Positions 56,908 to 64,000 of a stretch of DNA of 64,000 bases are shown piece by piece. A program made the translations under genes and the position numbers. The first letter of the stretch is position 1. Each line of letters opens with the position of its first letter. The DNA comes from an uncultured Paraglaciecola sp. Its GTDB lineage: Bacteria > Pseudomonadota > Gammaproteobacteria > Enterobacterales > Alteromonadaceae. Below the pieces are notes generated by a model. That model saw only the letters and a list, made by a program, of their open reading frames with translations. It had not been told where the DNA came from and searched no databases. The stretch covers positions 1 to 64,000 of the forward strand of contig CANMKA010000020.1 of the NCBI GenBank assembly GCA_947498355.1, read 5' to 3'.

Positions 56908-57405
56908 TTATTCCCTCGGTTTTTTAGGCACCCATGCCCAAACCATTTCGCAAATGACAGGCTCAATGCCAGTAGCGTCTGTAATAATAACCTTTACTGA
57001 ACACTCTCCTTTTTCTTGCTCTTGCATTAAACGCATTTGCTGCTCAGTTAAAGACGCTTTAGCCGTCATGTGCCCAGATGCTCGCTTCACGTAATGCAAA
57101 TCCATTCGTTTGATTAATGGCAGTTTATCTTCAGGCAGATTAATCCCAACAATAAATCCAGTGCAAGACTCAGCTAACAGTGCAGATGCCGCAGCATGTA
57201 CGCTGCCAATATGATTCTGTGCTCTTCGTACGTTCTTTTGTCTAAAAGTCGCTTGGCGGCAATCCGTAGACAGAATTTGTATACCTGTGGTACCGGCCAA
57301 CTTGACCTTATGCCTAAAAACCATGCCCATGAGCCTCGGCCCAAGCCAATGAGGCAGGGTGTTCGCAAAAGATACAAAGCGATGAAACTTGTTAGGGTGA
57401 TGCAT
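56908..57405 (-). CDS. DUF4442 hot-dog fold protein (PaaI-like thioesterase)
   Basis: This 165-residue protein belongs to DUF4442 and has the hot-dog pattern of PaaI-type thioesterases: RRAQNHIGSVHAAASALLAESCTGF (about 60-85), then MDLHYVKRASGHMTAKASL. The acyl-CoA substrate is unknown. It is cytoplasmic and transcribed alone, on the same strand and upstream of ilvIH but separated from it by the palindromic region. Confidence 0.85.
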   Translation of the reverse strand: MHHPNKFHRFVSFANTLPHWLGPRLMGMVFRHKVKLAGTTGIQILSTDCRQATFRQKNVRRAQNHIGSVHAAASALLAESCTGFIVGINLPEDKLPLIKRMDLHYVKRASGHMTAKASLTEQQMRLMQEQEKGECSVKVIITDATGIEPVICEMVWAWVPKKPRE

Positions 57406-57481
57406 AGTTTCTCTCTCTCATTAAAAGGGCCCGGTACCAAGCCGTTTACATAATTGTCCATAAGACTAATTTTGGCCACTG

Positions 57482-57520
57482 TAAAAAACAAAAAGCCTGA
57501 TGGCGTAACCAACAGGCTTT
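57482..57520 (-). terminator. Terminator of the SapC-like gene
   Basis: The stem AAAGCCTG (57492-57499) / CAGGCTTT (57513-57520) is followed on the minus strand by TTTTTGTTTTTT. It lies about 65 bases past the stop at 57584. Confidence 0.88.
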
Positions 57521-57583
57521 ACATACGTATAGGGCGATGATTATTCTTACATACTCACGCCCTTTTTGGTAAAGAACCGAGCC

Positions 57584-58351
57584 TTAGGCGGGTTCAGCTT
57601 CTTTTTCTGTTTCAGGCTTTTCTACTTGAAGTCTAAGAGCAGCAACAGGGTTTTCATCATCAGATGTAAGTTGAATGATACGATTAAGTTGGCCCAAAGA
57701 CATAAGAACCGCATAAATAGCACCTAGATAACCCGTCTTGTTCAACTCTAGTATGGTCTCGTCACTTAATTCTTTTAAGCGGCTCTCATTGATAGTTTGC
57801 ATACCGTTGATGTTTCTTGTTTGACCATTTGCATATTTAGCGTTTAATGCAACATTGTCTAATAAGTTTAGCTCAGTGATTTTCTTTATAAAATCTTGAG
57901 TTGCCATTTCGCTATTCGCTAGCTCAGATAACAGCTGCTGACGATTTTCTAGGTATGGGCTGGGTTCGCCTTTATCAGTGAATAATGGTTCACCCTCTTT
58001 GTCGCCAACTAGTTCACAGTTTTCGTCAATGAAAACACCGAGCTTGTCACCATCAGGTCTTACATCAAAAGGGTAACGAACAATGTTGAGTGGCACAGCG
58101 TGTCCTAACCACTTTTCATCTTTCAAAAATAAATTAACACCTTGCTCTAATCCCAAAACTACAACGGCGTGAGTCGATTCTGTTTTAGGATCTGTGATAA
58201 ATACGATTGGCATACAGCTAGCCAGTTGAGCAAATTCGCGAATTGAAGCCGCCGCTAGATGGGCACCTTTAGCATGAGTAAAATTGTTGCTCAATTTTAC
58301 TTTCAAATCCTTGTGTTTGTCTTTGTCTAGTGGGACGTAATTCATTGTCAT
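57584..58351 (-). CDS. SapC-family protein
   Basis: This protein of about 255 residues belongs to the SapC family: FTHAKGAHLAAASIREFAQLA, MPIVFITDP, and the long conserved core WLGHAVPLNIVRYPFDVRP. The family was named after an S-layer-associated protein of Campylobacter but is widespread in marine gammaproteobacteria, often near tryptophan halogenase-type and TonB genes; its role is unknown. No signal peptide is seen. The start MTMNYVPL at 58351 is preceded by GAGAG; an upstream start would add 15 unlike residues. Confidence 0.85.
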   Translation of the reverse strand: MTMNYVPLDKDKHKDLKVKLSNNFTHAKGAHLAAASIREFAQLASCMPIVFITDPKTESTHAVVVLGLEQGVNLFLKDEKWLGHAVPLNIVRYPFDVRPDGDKLGVFIDENCELVGDKEGEPLFTDKGEPSPYLENRQQLLSELANSEMATQDFIKKITELNLLDNVALNAKYANGQTRNINGMQTINESRLKELSDETILELNKTGYLGAIYAVLMSLGQLNRIIQLTSDDENPVAALRLQVEKPETEKEAEPA

Positions 58352-58546
58352 TGTATAACTCTCTGTGTTTTGCTCGCGACATTCGGAGCTGTTCAATTGC
58401 CGTATTCATTGACACATTCATGTAAGAACAAAGCGTCGTAGAAGTTAATTTGGGGATGCCCTAAGTTTATTCAATACACCAAATCAAATTTGTTAAAAAA
58501 AAGTTGAAAAAATAGAGCTATGAGTAATTAAGGAGGAGACTCGCCC

Positions 58547-60277
58547 TCAAGAGTAAGCCAATAAATAGACTATAATCGCCACTAAGATTGCACTGACACT
58601 CTGCCAAAATACGACAGGATCTCTTTCTATAAGCGGGGCTTTGGATTTACGTAAAAATGCTTTACTTGGCTGGCTTAAATCGAATACAAATTCTGATATT
58701 GACTGATAGCGTTTAAATGGGTCTGGATGTAAGGCTTTTTTAAGGGCGTCGTCAACCCAAGCGGGTATTTCACGATCGTCATGTAACACGGTATGGTACC
58801 TGAGCTTGTTTTGCGCGTTTTTAGTTCGGGCCTTTGACACCTTAATGCCATAAGGCAAATCGCCAGTTAACATTTGATAGGTGATAACGGCCAGTGAAAA
58901 CAGGTCGGAGCGGTCTGTTCCTGCTTCTCCTAAAAAATATTCTGGTGCCGTATATTGCATAGTACCCAAAATATTGTCATGTTCGAATGATTGCGTCATT
59001 TCCATGACCCCAGCGACCTTAGTAGAGCCAAAGTCGATGATCTTAACCACTCCAGAGCTTTCTATCATGATATTTTCGGGTCTAAGATCTTGATGCAACA
59101 TCTCTAACCGATGGAACGCCTGCAAACCTTTGGCAATTTGCTCTACTATCTGCCTAACGCTCTGCATACTGGGTTTTGGGTTATCGAGCATCCACTGAGT
59201 TAAAGTTTGCCCTTCAACAAACTCGAATGCGGTAAATAGATATTTACGCTCTCGGCTGACATCAACAGGTTTTAGTACATGGGCACTATTTATTCTTCTG
59301 GCAATCCACTCTTCCATTAAGAAACGCTCTAAGTGCGCAGGGTCTTCTTTTAGTTCGATAGAAGGCGCTTTTAACACCACAGGCTGACCTGTGTTGTGGT
59401 GCAAATTTTCAGCTAAGTAAACGTGGCTGCGACTACTCGCGTATAACACCCTAAGAATTTTAAAGCCGTCACACTCTGAACGTTCATTCAGAACAGGAGG
59501 AAATGCCAATTGAGTTAATTGCTTAATACGTTCATTTACATCTTTGCTAGGTAAGTCATCAATTTTAATGATTTGCACACTCAAGTTGTCAGTGCTGCCC
59601 TGCTCAAACGCATGTTGTGCCATTTTACTCGCGGCCAAATCTAGGTCGTTGATATCGTCCTTAATAAACTCGCCCATGCGCTCTGATTCAAGATACTCGT
59701 AGACGCCATCGGTGGCGAGAACAAAAATATCGCCTTTCTCGACTGTCATAGATTGATGTTCTAGATCTAATTGCGGAAAAATCCCCATGGCCCGACTTAA
59801 ATAACTTTGCTCACTCGATACCCATGTTCGGTGGTCTTCGGTTAAGAGGCTGCTAGCGCCCGCCCGAAAATGATAAATGCGGCTGTCGCCTAAGTGAAAA
59901 ATATAAGCGGTATTTGACTTTAAAATAAGAGCGCTCAGGGTACACACGTAACCTTTATCTTTGTTGTATCTGTGCTCGCTTTTTTGAGTTTGAGAGTGTA
60001 ACCAAGAGTTGTTGGCACTCAAAACCTGCATGGCAGACTTTTTAACTGACCAGGTCTCTGAAGTGCAATAATAGTCATCTAACAGGCTTCTGACTGACGC
60101 TTCACTGGCTATATGGCTAACCTGACTACTGCTTATCCCATCGGCAATTGCGGCTACTATCCCTTTGGTTGATAGCTGAGGTTCATTGGGTATCAGGATG
60201 CCATGGAAGTCCTGATTTTGATCTTTACGCCCTTTGTCTGAGTATTGCCCAATCGAGACAGCAAGTTGATTGGGCAT
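58547..60277 (-). CDS. Fused PP2C phosphatase / Ser-Thr protein kinase with membrane anchor
   Basis: In this 576-residue protein an N-terminal PP2C domain (about 5-240; D46, D131, D190, D231 metal-site positions) is joined to a Hanks-type kinase (about 270-540; K303, HQDLRPEN with D397, DFG with D415). A C-terminal membrane helix (about 553-574) follows. The kinase glycine-rich loop is degenerate (RVLYASSRSHVYLA lacks the usual glycines). Both activities in one chain suggest reversible self-control of unknown targets. It lies 30 bases downstream of cynS and closes the nitrite-transporter/cyanase operon, a context seen with nitrate assimilation clusters. Confidence 0.9.
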   Translation of the reverse strand: MPNQLAVSIGQYSDKGRKDQNQDFHGILIPNEPQLSTKGIVAAIADGISSSQVSHIASEASVRSLLDDYYCTSETWSVKKSAMQVLSANNSWLHSQTQKSEHRYNKDKGYVCTLSALILKSNTAYIFHLGDSRIYHFRAGASSLLTEDHRTWVSSEQSYLSRAMGIFPQLDLEHQSMTVEKGDIFVLATDGVYEYLESERMGEFIKDDINDLDLAASKMAQHAFEQGSTDNLSVQIIKIDDLPSKDVNERIKQLTQLAFPPVLNERSECDGFKILRVLYASSRSHVYLAENLHHNTGQPVVLKAPSIELKEDPAHLERFLMEEWIARRINSAHVLKPVDVSRERKYLFTAFEFVEGQTLTQWMLDNPKPSMQSVRQIVEQIAKGLQAFHRLEMLHQDLRPENIMIESSGVVKIIDFGSTKVAGVMEMTQSFEHDNILGTMQYTAPEYFLGEAGTDRSDLFSLAVITYQMLTGDLPYGIKVSKARTKNAQNKLRYHTVLHDDREIPAWVDDALKKALHPDPFKRYQSISEFVFDLSQPSKAFLRKSKAPLIERDPVVFWQSVSAILVAIIVYLLAYS

Positions 60278-60306
60278 AATCAGTTTCCTTTAAAATTGAA
60301 GGCGAG

Positions 60307-60750
60307 TTAGTAGCTTTTGTATGGTAGGAATTTACCACTCATGGTGATGTTAACACGATCCCCTTTAGGATCCGCTTCTCGCTGCAAGTCCATATTAAAA
60401 TCGATTGCACTCATAATGCCGTCACCAAACTCTTCATGAATTAACGCCTTAAAGGTCGTACCATATACGCTGATCAATTCATAAAAACGATAGATGAGTG
60501 GATCGGTAGGTACCGCTGTTGGCAAGGATCCTTTGTAAGGAACCACTTGTAATTGTGCAACGGCATCTTCTGGCAAATCTAATAAGCCGCCAATGGTGCT
60601 GGCTTGTTCAGAGGTTAAAGTCATTTGTCCTAGTAAAGCAGCTGTCGTCCATTCTTTACTCATACTGATTGCGTCAGCCAGTTGTGGCCAAGTCAGTTGT
60701 TTTTTTAGCTTTTGTAAAATAATTAATTCGGTTACTTCGTTACGATTCAT
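60307..60750 (-). CDS. cynS: Cyanase (cyanate hydratase)
   Basis: This 147-residue enzyme turns cyanate and bicarbonate into ammonia and carbon dioxide. It has the helix-turn-helix-like N-terminal domain and the catalytic C-terminal domain with R, E and S positions in IYRFYELISVYG, KALIHEEFGDGIMSAIDF and the final VNITMSGKFLPY. The length is close to E. coli CynS (156). It lies between the formate/nitrite transporter and the PP2C-kinase in one operon. It would supply ammonia for assimilation. Confidence 0.96.
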   Translation of the reverse strand: MNRNEVTELIILQKLKKQLTWPQLADAISMSKEWTTAALLGQMTLTSEQASTIGGLLDLPEDAVAQLQVVPYKGSLPTAVPTDPLIYRFYELISVYGTTFKALIHEEFGDGIMSAIDFNMDLQREADPKGDRVNITMSGKFLPYKSY

Positions 60751-60822
60751 ACTTTTTTCCTCATACTATTAAACAAACAATGCAGGCAGCCTCACTCGGC
60801 CACCTGCAAAATTAATGGGCGA

Positions 60823-61632
60823 TTAAGCCGCGCTACGCTTTGTTTCGCGAACGTGAGTGTAGTAAATCGGTAAACCTACTAATAAGAATCCGCCCACTAA
60901 GTTACCTAATGCAGTTGGAATTTCATTCCAGATTAGGTAATCGCTCACGTGGAATTCTCCACCCATGATCATTGAGAATGGGAACAAGAACATGTTTACA
61001 ATTGAGTGTTCAAAAACCATAAAGAAGAACAGCATGATAGGCATCCACATTGCAGCGATTTTGGCGCCAGCAGAGGTAGAAATCATAGCGCCTACAACGC
61101 CCATAGAAACCATCCAGTTACACAACATGCCACGAATAAAGATAGTAAACCAACCACCTAAACCTTGCTCTTTATAACCTAGAGTTCTTGACTCACCAAT
61201 GGTTGCAACTTTTTCTGCCACTGCACCACCGTCAATTTGATACCCGTAAGTTAAAATAAAAGAAGCGAAAAATGCTGTGGTTAAGGCACCGGCAAAGTTT
61301 CCACAAAAAACCAAACCCCAGTTACGCAACATACCCTTAACGGTACAGCCTGGTCTTTTGTCGATAACTGCCAAAGGTACAAGAGTGAATACACCAGTTA
61401 ACAAGTCGTACTTCAATAAGTACAGCATAATAAAGCCAACAGGAAAAAGCACAGAACCTAAAATAAGACTCCCTGTAGTAGTTATAACTGTAATCGCAAA
61501 GAAGGCTGCTAAGGCCAAGATTGCACCCGCCATAAATGCTCGAATTAACGTATCTTTGGTGGACATGAATATTTTCTGTTCACCTGCGTCGACCATTTTT
61601 TTGGCGAACTCCGATGGTTCTAAATAGGACAT
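60823..61632 (-). CDS. FocA/NirC-family formate/nitrite transporter
   Basis: This 269-residue pentameric channel subunit has six membrane helices. The family motifs are KDTLIRAFMAGAILALAAF, GNFAGALTTAFFASFIL, and RGMLCNWMVSMGVVGA with the pore region. It is the first gene of a cynS/PP2C-kinase operon, which suggests nitrite or cyanate-related anion uptake rather than formate. A leader terminator lies about 50 bases upstream of its start. Confidence 0.92.
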   Translation of the reverse strand: MSYLEPSEFAKKMVDAGEQKIFMSTKDTLIRAFMAGAILALAAFFAITVITTTGSLILGSVLFPVGFIMLYLLKYDLLTGVFTLVPLAVIDKRPGCTVKGMLRNWGLVFCGNFAGALTTAFFASFILTYGYQIDGGAVAEKVATIGESRTLGYKEQGLGGWFTIFIRGMLCNWMVSMGVVGAMISTSAGAKIAAMWMPIMLFFFMVFEHSIVNMFLFPFSMIMGGEFHVSDYLIWNEIPTALGNLVGGFLLVGLPIYYTHVRETKRSAA

Positions 61633-61684
61633 GTAATTTTCCTCATATCGTTGTGTGTTAATAATTGCCGCATTTTATCGACTT

Positions 61685-61746
61685 AAAAAAAAACGCCCTT
61701 CAGTACACCACATACAAAACCTATGTATGAGTGGTTGAGGGACGCC
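61685..61746 (-). promoter_or_regulatory. Leader terminator (attenuator) upstream of the FocA-like gene
   Basis: On the minus strand an extended hairpin (outer CGTCCCT at 61738-61744 pairing AGGGCG at 61694-61699, inner CCAC/CATAC with GTATG/TGG) is followed by T9 (61693-61685). It ends about 50 bases before the gene's ATG and within the mRNA from the candidate promoter. This is the arrangement of antiterminated leaders controlled by ANTAR proteins such as NasT or NasR in nitrate assimilation operons. The ANTAR hairpins themselves were not clearly identified. Confidence 0.65.
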
Positions 61747-61804
61747 ATTATCCAGTGAATCTTTTGTTTTAAGCCATCGTTGACCATGATTCGATTTAAC
61801 TAAA

Positions 61805-61819
61805 GCAAGATGAAGGCCA
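61805..61819 (-). promoter_or_regulatory. Candidate sigma-54 promoter
   Basis: Read on the minus strand, TGGCCTTCATCTTGC has the -24 GG and -12 GC elements with the exact 10-base spacing of sigma-54 promoters. It lies about 175 bases upstream of the FocA-like gene and about 60 bases before the attenuator. It fits nitrogen control by NtrC. A GCCCCA/TTGGGC dyad at 61884-61899 might be an activator site, but the match is weak. Confidence 0.6.
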
Positions 61820-61901
61820 AAGGTATACACCCTATATTTATTGAGATTTGGCTTAAAAAGATAAGCGCTTTTGGCAGCTAAAAAGCCCAAGGTGGGGCAT
61901 T

Positions 61902-61930
61902 CAAAAAAAAACGCACTATAAGAGTGCGTT
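61902..61930 (-). terminator. Terminator of yghU
   Basis: The 8-bp stem AACGCACT (61910-61917) / AGTGCGTT (61923-61930) is followed by T9 on the minus strand, about 45 bases past the yghU stop. It separates yghU from the nitrite-transporter operon. Confidence 0.92.
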
Positions 61931-61971
61931 ATGAGTTAACTGAGAATGTACGAAGAACACACTGACCAATA

Positions 61972-62841
61972 TCAGGTCTTAATCACTTTATCCTGCGTTT
62001 GCGTATCAAAGTCATCTGGGTCATGTCTTTCATGGAGTTGGTCTGTTAATTCTCCCCACGTTCGATTCACTTTAATACCTCGCTTAACGGGCTCTCGCTC
62101 AGCAATCATTTCTGCCCAACGCTTTACATGGGTATAACTAGCCACGTCTAAAAACTCTGCTGCATCATACAACCTACCTAGCACTAATACGCCATACCAA
62201 GGCCAAATAGCCATATCTGCTATGGTGTATGTATCGCCCATAATGTAAGTACGCTCGGCTAGCCTCTTATCCAATACATCTAGTTGGCGTTTTACTTCCA
62301 TACTAAATCGGTTGATCGGGTATTCGAATTTCTCTGGTGCGTAAGCATAAAAATGTCCAAATCCTCCACCAAGCATAGGCGCACTGCCCATTTGCCAAAA
62401 TAGCCAAGATAAACATTCTGCTTTTTGAGCAGGAGATAGCGGAATAAACGCCATAAATTTTTCTGCGAGATAAAGTAAAATTGCGCCGGATTCAAACACT
62501 CGGGTCGGTGGTTGGGTACTGCAATCAAGCATAGCCGGGATCTTTGAGTTAGGGTTAATGTCGACAAAACCACTACTGAACTGAGCACCTTGCATTATAT
62601 CAATCAAATGGGCATCGTATTCTGCATGCTCGTGGCCCATAGCTAAGAGCTCTTCGAGCATAATAGTGACTTTTACGCCATTGGGTGTAGCCATAGAATA
62701 TAACTGCAAAGGATGCATGCCCACTGGTAAGGGCTGGTCGTGGGTAGCACCTGAAATTGGACGGTTGATATTGGCAAACTTACCACCGCTCTCACTGTTC
62801 CATTGCCAGACTTTTGGCGGAACATAGGACTCTTTCGACAT
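61972..62841 (-). CDS. yghU: YghU-like glutathione-dependent disulfide-bond oxidoreductase
   Basis: This protein of about 289 residues is a glutathione S-transferase of the YghU/Ure2p-like group. The characteristic N-terminus is YVPPKVWQWNSESGGKFANI, followed by the thioredoxin-fold domain (LQLYSMATPNGVKVTIMLEE, NPNSKIPAM, ESGAILLYL) and the helical domain (QMGSAPMLGGGFGHF). It reduces disulfides with glutathione in the cytoplasm. The ATG at 62841 was chosen over a TTG five codons upstream because it matches E. coli YghU. It is monocistronic with a strong terminator. Confidence 0.93.
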   Translation of the reverse strand: MSKESYVPPKVWQWNSESGGKFANINRPISGATHDQPLPVGMHPLQLYSMATPNGVKVTIMLEELLAMGHEHAEYDAHLIDIMQGAQFSSGFVDINPNSKIPAMLDCSTQPPTRVFESGAILLYLAEKFMAFIPLSPAQKAECLSWLFWQMGSAPMLGGGFGHFYAYAPEKFEYPINRFSMEVKRQLDVLDKRLAERTYIMGDTYTIADMAIWPWYGVLVLGRLYDAAEFLDVASYTHVKRWAEMIAEREPVKRGIKVNRTWGELTDQLHERHDPDDFDTQTQDKVIKT

Positions 62842-63063
62842 AGGATGACCTAACAATATTCTATTCTTGTTAATATAGTAGGGAAAAGTGAAAGATAAAT
62901 TTCAAAATATAAAAAAGATTCTGCATTTGTCATGCTGTTTTTTTAAGAGGGGTGCTAACTGTTACACAAGGAAGAGGAGCTGCTATTCAAAGAAGATAGT
63001 GACAGGCAATAACAACAAAGCAGTTGCCAAATCAGTCGATATGGCAACCTAAATCAATTGGCG

Positions 63064-63309
63064 TTAGTACTCCCACCAAGATTGCTGCCACCACTCCAAA
63101 AATTCATCAAAGTCGATCGAACCATCATTATTTTTGTCTATTAAACCAAAACCTTCTTTTACATGACTGGCTTTTGTTTTTGGGGACAATACAGTCAGTA
63201 ACTCGATAAATTCGGTTAAGCCTATTTCACCGCTTCCATCTGCATCAAAAAATTGAAACTCTTTTCGTGCTTCGGCAATTTGTTCGGCTGTTAAAATTTT
63301 AGTGGACAT
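63064..63309 (-). CDS. EF-hand calcium-binding protein
   Basis: This 81-residue protein consists of a pair of EF-hands. Loop 1 is at 22-33 (D22, D24, S26, E28, E33) and loop 2 at 58-69 (D58, N60, D62, S64, D66, E69), both with all ligand positions. It has no signal peptide, so it is presumably cytoplasmic. It resembles calmodulin-like single-lobe proteins of proteobacteria; the target is unknown. Confidence 0.92.
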   Translation of the reverse strand: MSTKILTAEQIAEARKEFQFFDADGSGEIGLTEFIELLTVLSPKTKASHVKEGFGLIDKNNDGSIDFDEFLEWWQQSWWEY

Positions 63310-63410
63310 AATATTTCACTTTTCGTTTTAGTGTTTGCAAGTCTACCTCCTTATACAAGGAAGTGTCCATTTTATTTACATATATTAACTATACTAATGA
63401 AAACAACAAC

Positions 63411-64000
63411 CTAGCAGTTAGGCTTACCCAGAGCCTCACGTTGCGCTCTACGAGTAGCGGCTTTTTGCTGACGCCTTTGTTTTATGGCTTTTCGCGCCTC
63501 AAGACCTAAATGCTCTTCGTTTCTGTCTTTCGCTAAATTAACTTGTTTTTCTCGCTCTCTAAAGCGCTTTATCTGCTCATCGGAATGGGTGCCGTAACAT
63601 TTTGGACAGCTCACACCTGATTCAAACTGAGGGCTTTGTTTATCGTCCTCGGTAATGGGTAATCGACAAGCATAGCATTGGTCATAATGGCTTTTTTCAA
63701 GATCATGATTGACCGCAACGCGATTATCAAAAACAAAACAATCGCCCTCCCACATAGTGTCATCTTTGGGTACATCTTCTAAATATTGCAAGATGCCGCC
63801 TTCTAAATGAAACACTTCGTCGAACCCTTGCTGTTTCATGTAAGCCGTCGATTTTTCACACCGTATACCGCCAGTACAGAACATAGCGACTTTTTTGTGC
63901 TTTTTTGGATCTAAGTTATCTGCGACATATTGTGGAAACTCTCTGAAAGAGTCAGTTTTAGGATTAACCGCATTTTTGAACGTACCAATTTCAATTTCGT
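63411..64000 (-). CDS. trhO: tRNA uridine(34) hydroxylase TrhO (rhodanese family), 5' end outside the window
   Basis: About 197 C-terminal residues are present; the frame stays open to the window edge. It shows the rhodanese domain active-site loop [15 protein letters not shown] (catalytic Cys) and [13 protein letters not shown] upstream. The C-terminal cysteine motif (CYACRLPI, then CPKC) and a basic tail complete it. TrhO/YceA hydroxylates uridine 34 of tRNA to 5-hydroxyuridine using oxygen. The N-terminal domain lies beyond position 64000. Confidence 0.93.
   Translation of the reverse strand, partial: EIEIGTFKNAVNPKTDSFREFPQYVADNLDPKKHKKVAMFCTGGIRCEKSTAYMKQQGFDEVFHLEGGILQYLEDVPKDDTMWEGDCFVFDNRVAVNHDLEKSHYDQCYACRLPITEDDKQSPQFESGVSCPKCYGTHSDEQIKRFREREKQVNLAKDRNEEHLGLEARKAIKQRRQQKAATRRAQREALGKPNC

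Noticed and set aside
61675..61890. 71-codon frame upstream of the FocA-like gene
   Set aside because: It spans the candidate promoter and the leader terminator and has no family match. The regulatory reading explains the region better.

Overview
The window reads as chromosome of a marine gammaproteobacterium of the Alteromonadales, probably Alteromonadaceae (Paraglaciecola/Glaciecola-like). This is an inference from gene content: a DUF2986 protein, a SapC-family protein, a TcpQ-like pilus protein, gcvT-gcvH-gcvP, glnE next to a GIY-YIG protein, ilvI-ilvH, and a cynS/nitrite-transporter operon carrying a fused phosphatase-kinase. No rRNA, tRNA or CRISPR array was found.

Layout. 0.1-5.6 kb: a cold-shock protein, an exported metallo-beta-lactamase-fold enzyme coupled to an FG-GAP repeat protein, and a bacteriophytochrome histidine kinase followed by its likely single-domain response regulator. 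6.3-12.5 kb: a YegD-like Hsp70, a CcdA-type electron transporter with an exported thioredoxin, a serine-rich beta-propeller protein, and an AraC regulator divergent from a TauE/SafE exporter. 12.7-18.6 kb: a heparinase II/III-like lyase, DUF2986, a lipoprotein, an ABM monooxygenase-like protein and a lactonase-like propeller. 18.6-24.1 kb: an IS110 remnant, the folE-folM pteridine pair, a cupin plus M28 peptidase pair, a YqaA-like membrane protein and a small protein.

24.3-38.5 kb is an accessory, clearly AT-rich island. One edge is a DUF2846 lipoprotein gene beheaded next to an IS1634-family element; the other is the terminator of gcvP. It holds a four-gene SMC-type operon resembling Wadjet/MksBEFG (jetC-, jetB-, jetA- and jetD-like, in that order and translationally coupled), a divergent WYL-domain regulator of the BrxR/CapW type, and a gene for a protein of about 1347 aa with an N-terminal P-loop NTPase and a C-terminal PD-(D/E)xK nuclease. 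The jetB-like gene has an in-frame TGA in the middle: the frame stays open for 74 more codons and overlaps the next start. The system is therefore either inactivated by one nonsense mutation or recoded. This island is the most interesting part of the window.

38.7-57.4 kb returns to housekeeping: gcvTHP with a divergent LysR gene, an ExeA-like ATPase, a YhbQ-like protein, glnE, a TcpQ-like protein, a lipid A acyltransferase, a membrane GGDEF-EAL protein that appears to start at ATT, tdk, ilvIH (with a long palindrome upstream) and a DUF4442 protein. 57.5-64 kb: a SapC protein; an operon focA-like/cynS/PP2C-kinase with a candidate sigma-54 promoter and a leader terminator, which suggests nitrogen control by initiation and attenuation; yghU; an EF-hand protein; and the 3' part of trhO, cut by the window edge.
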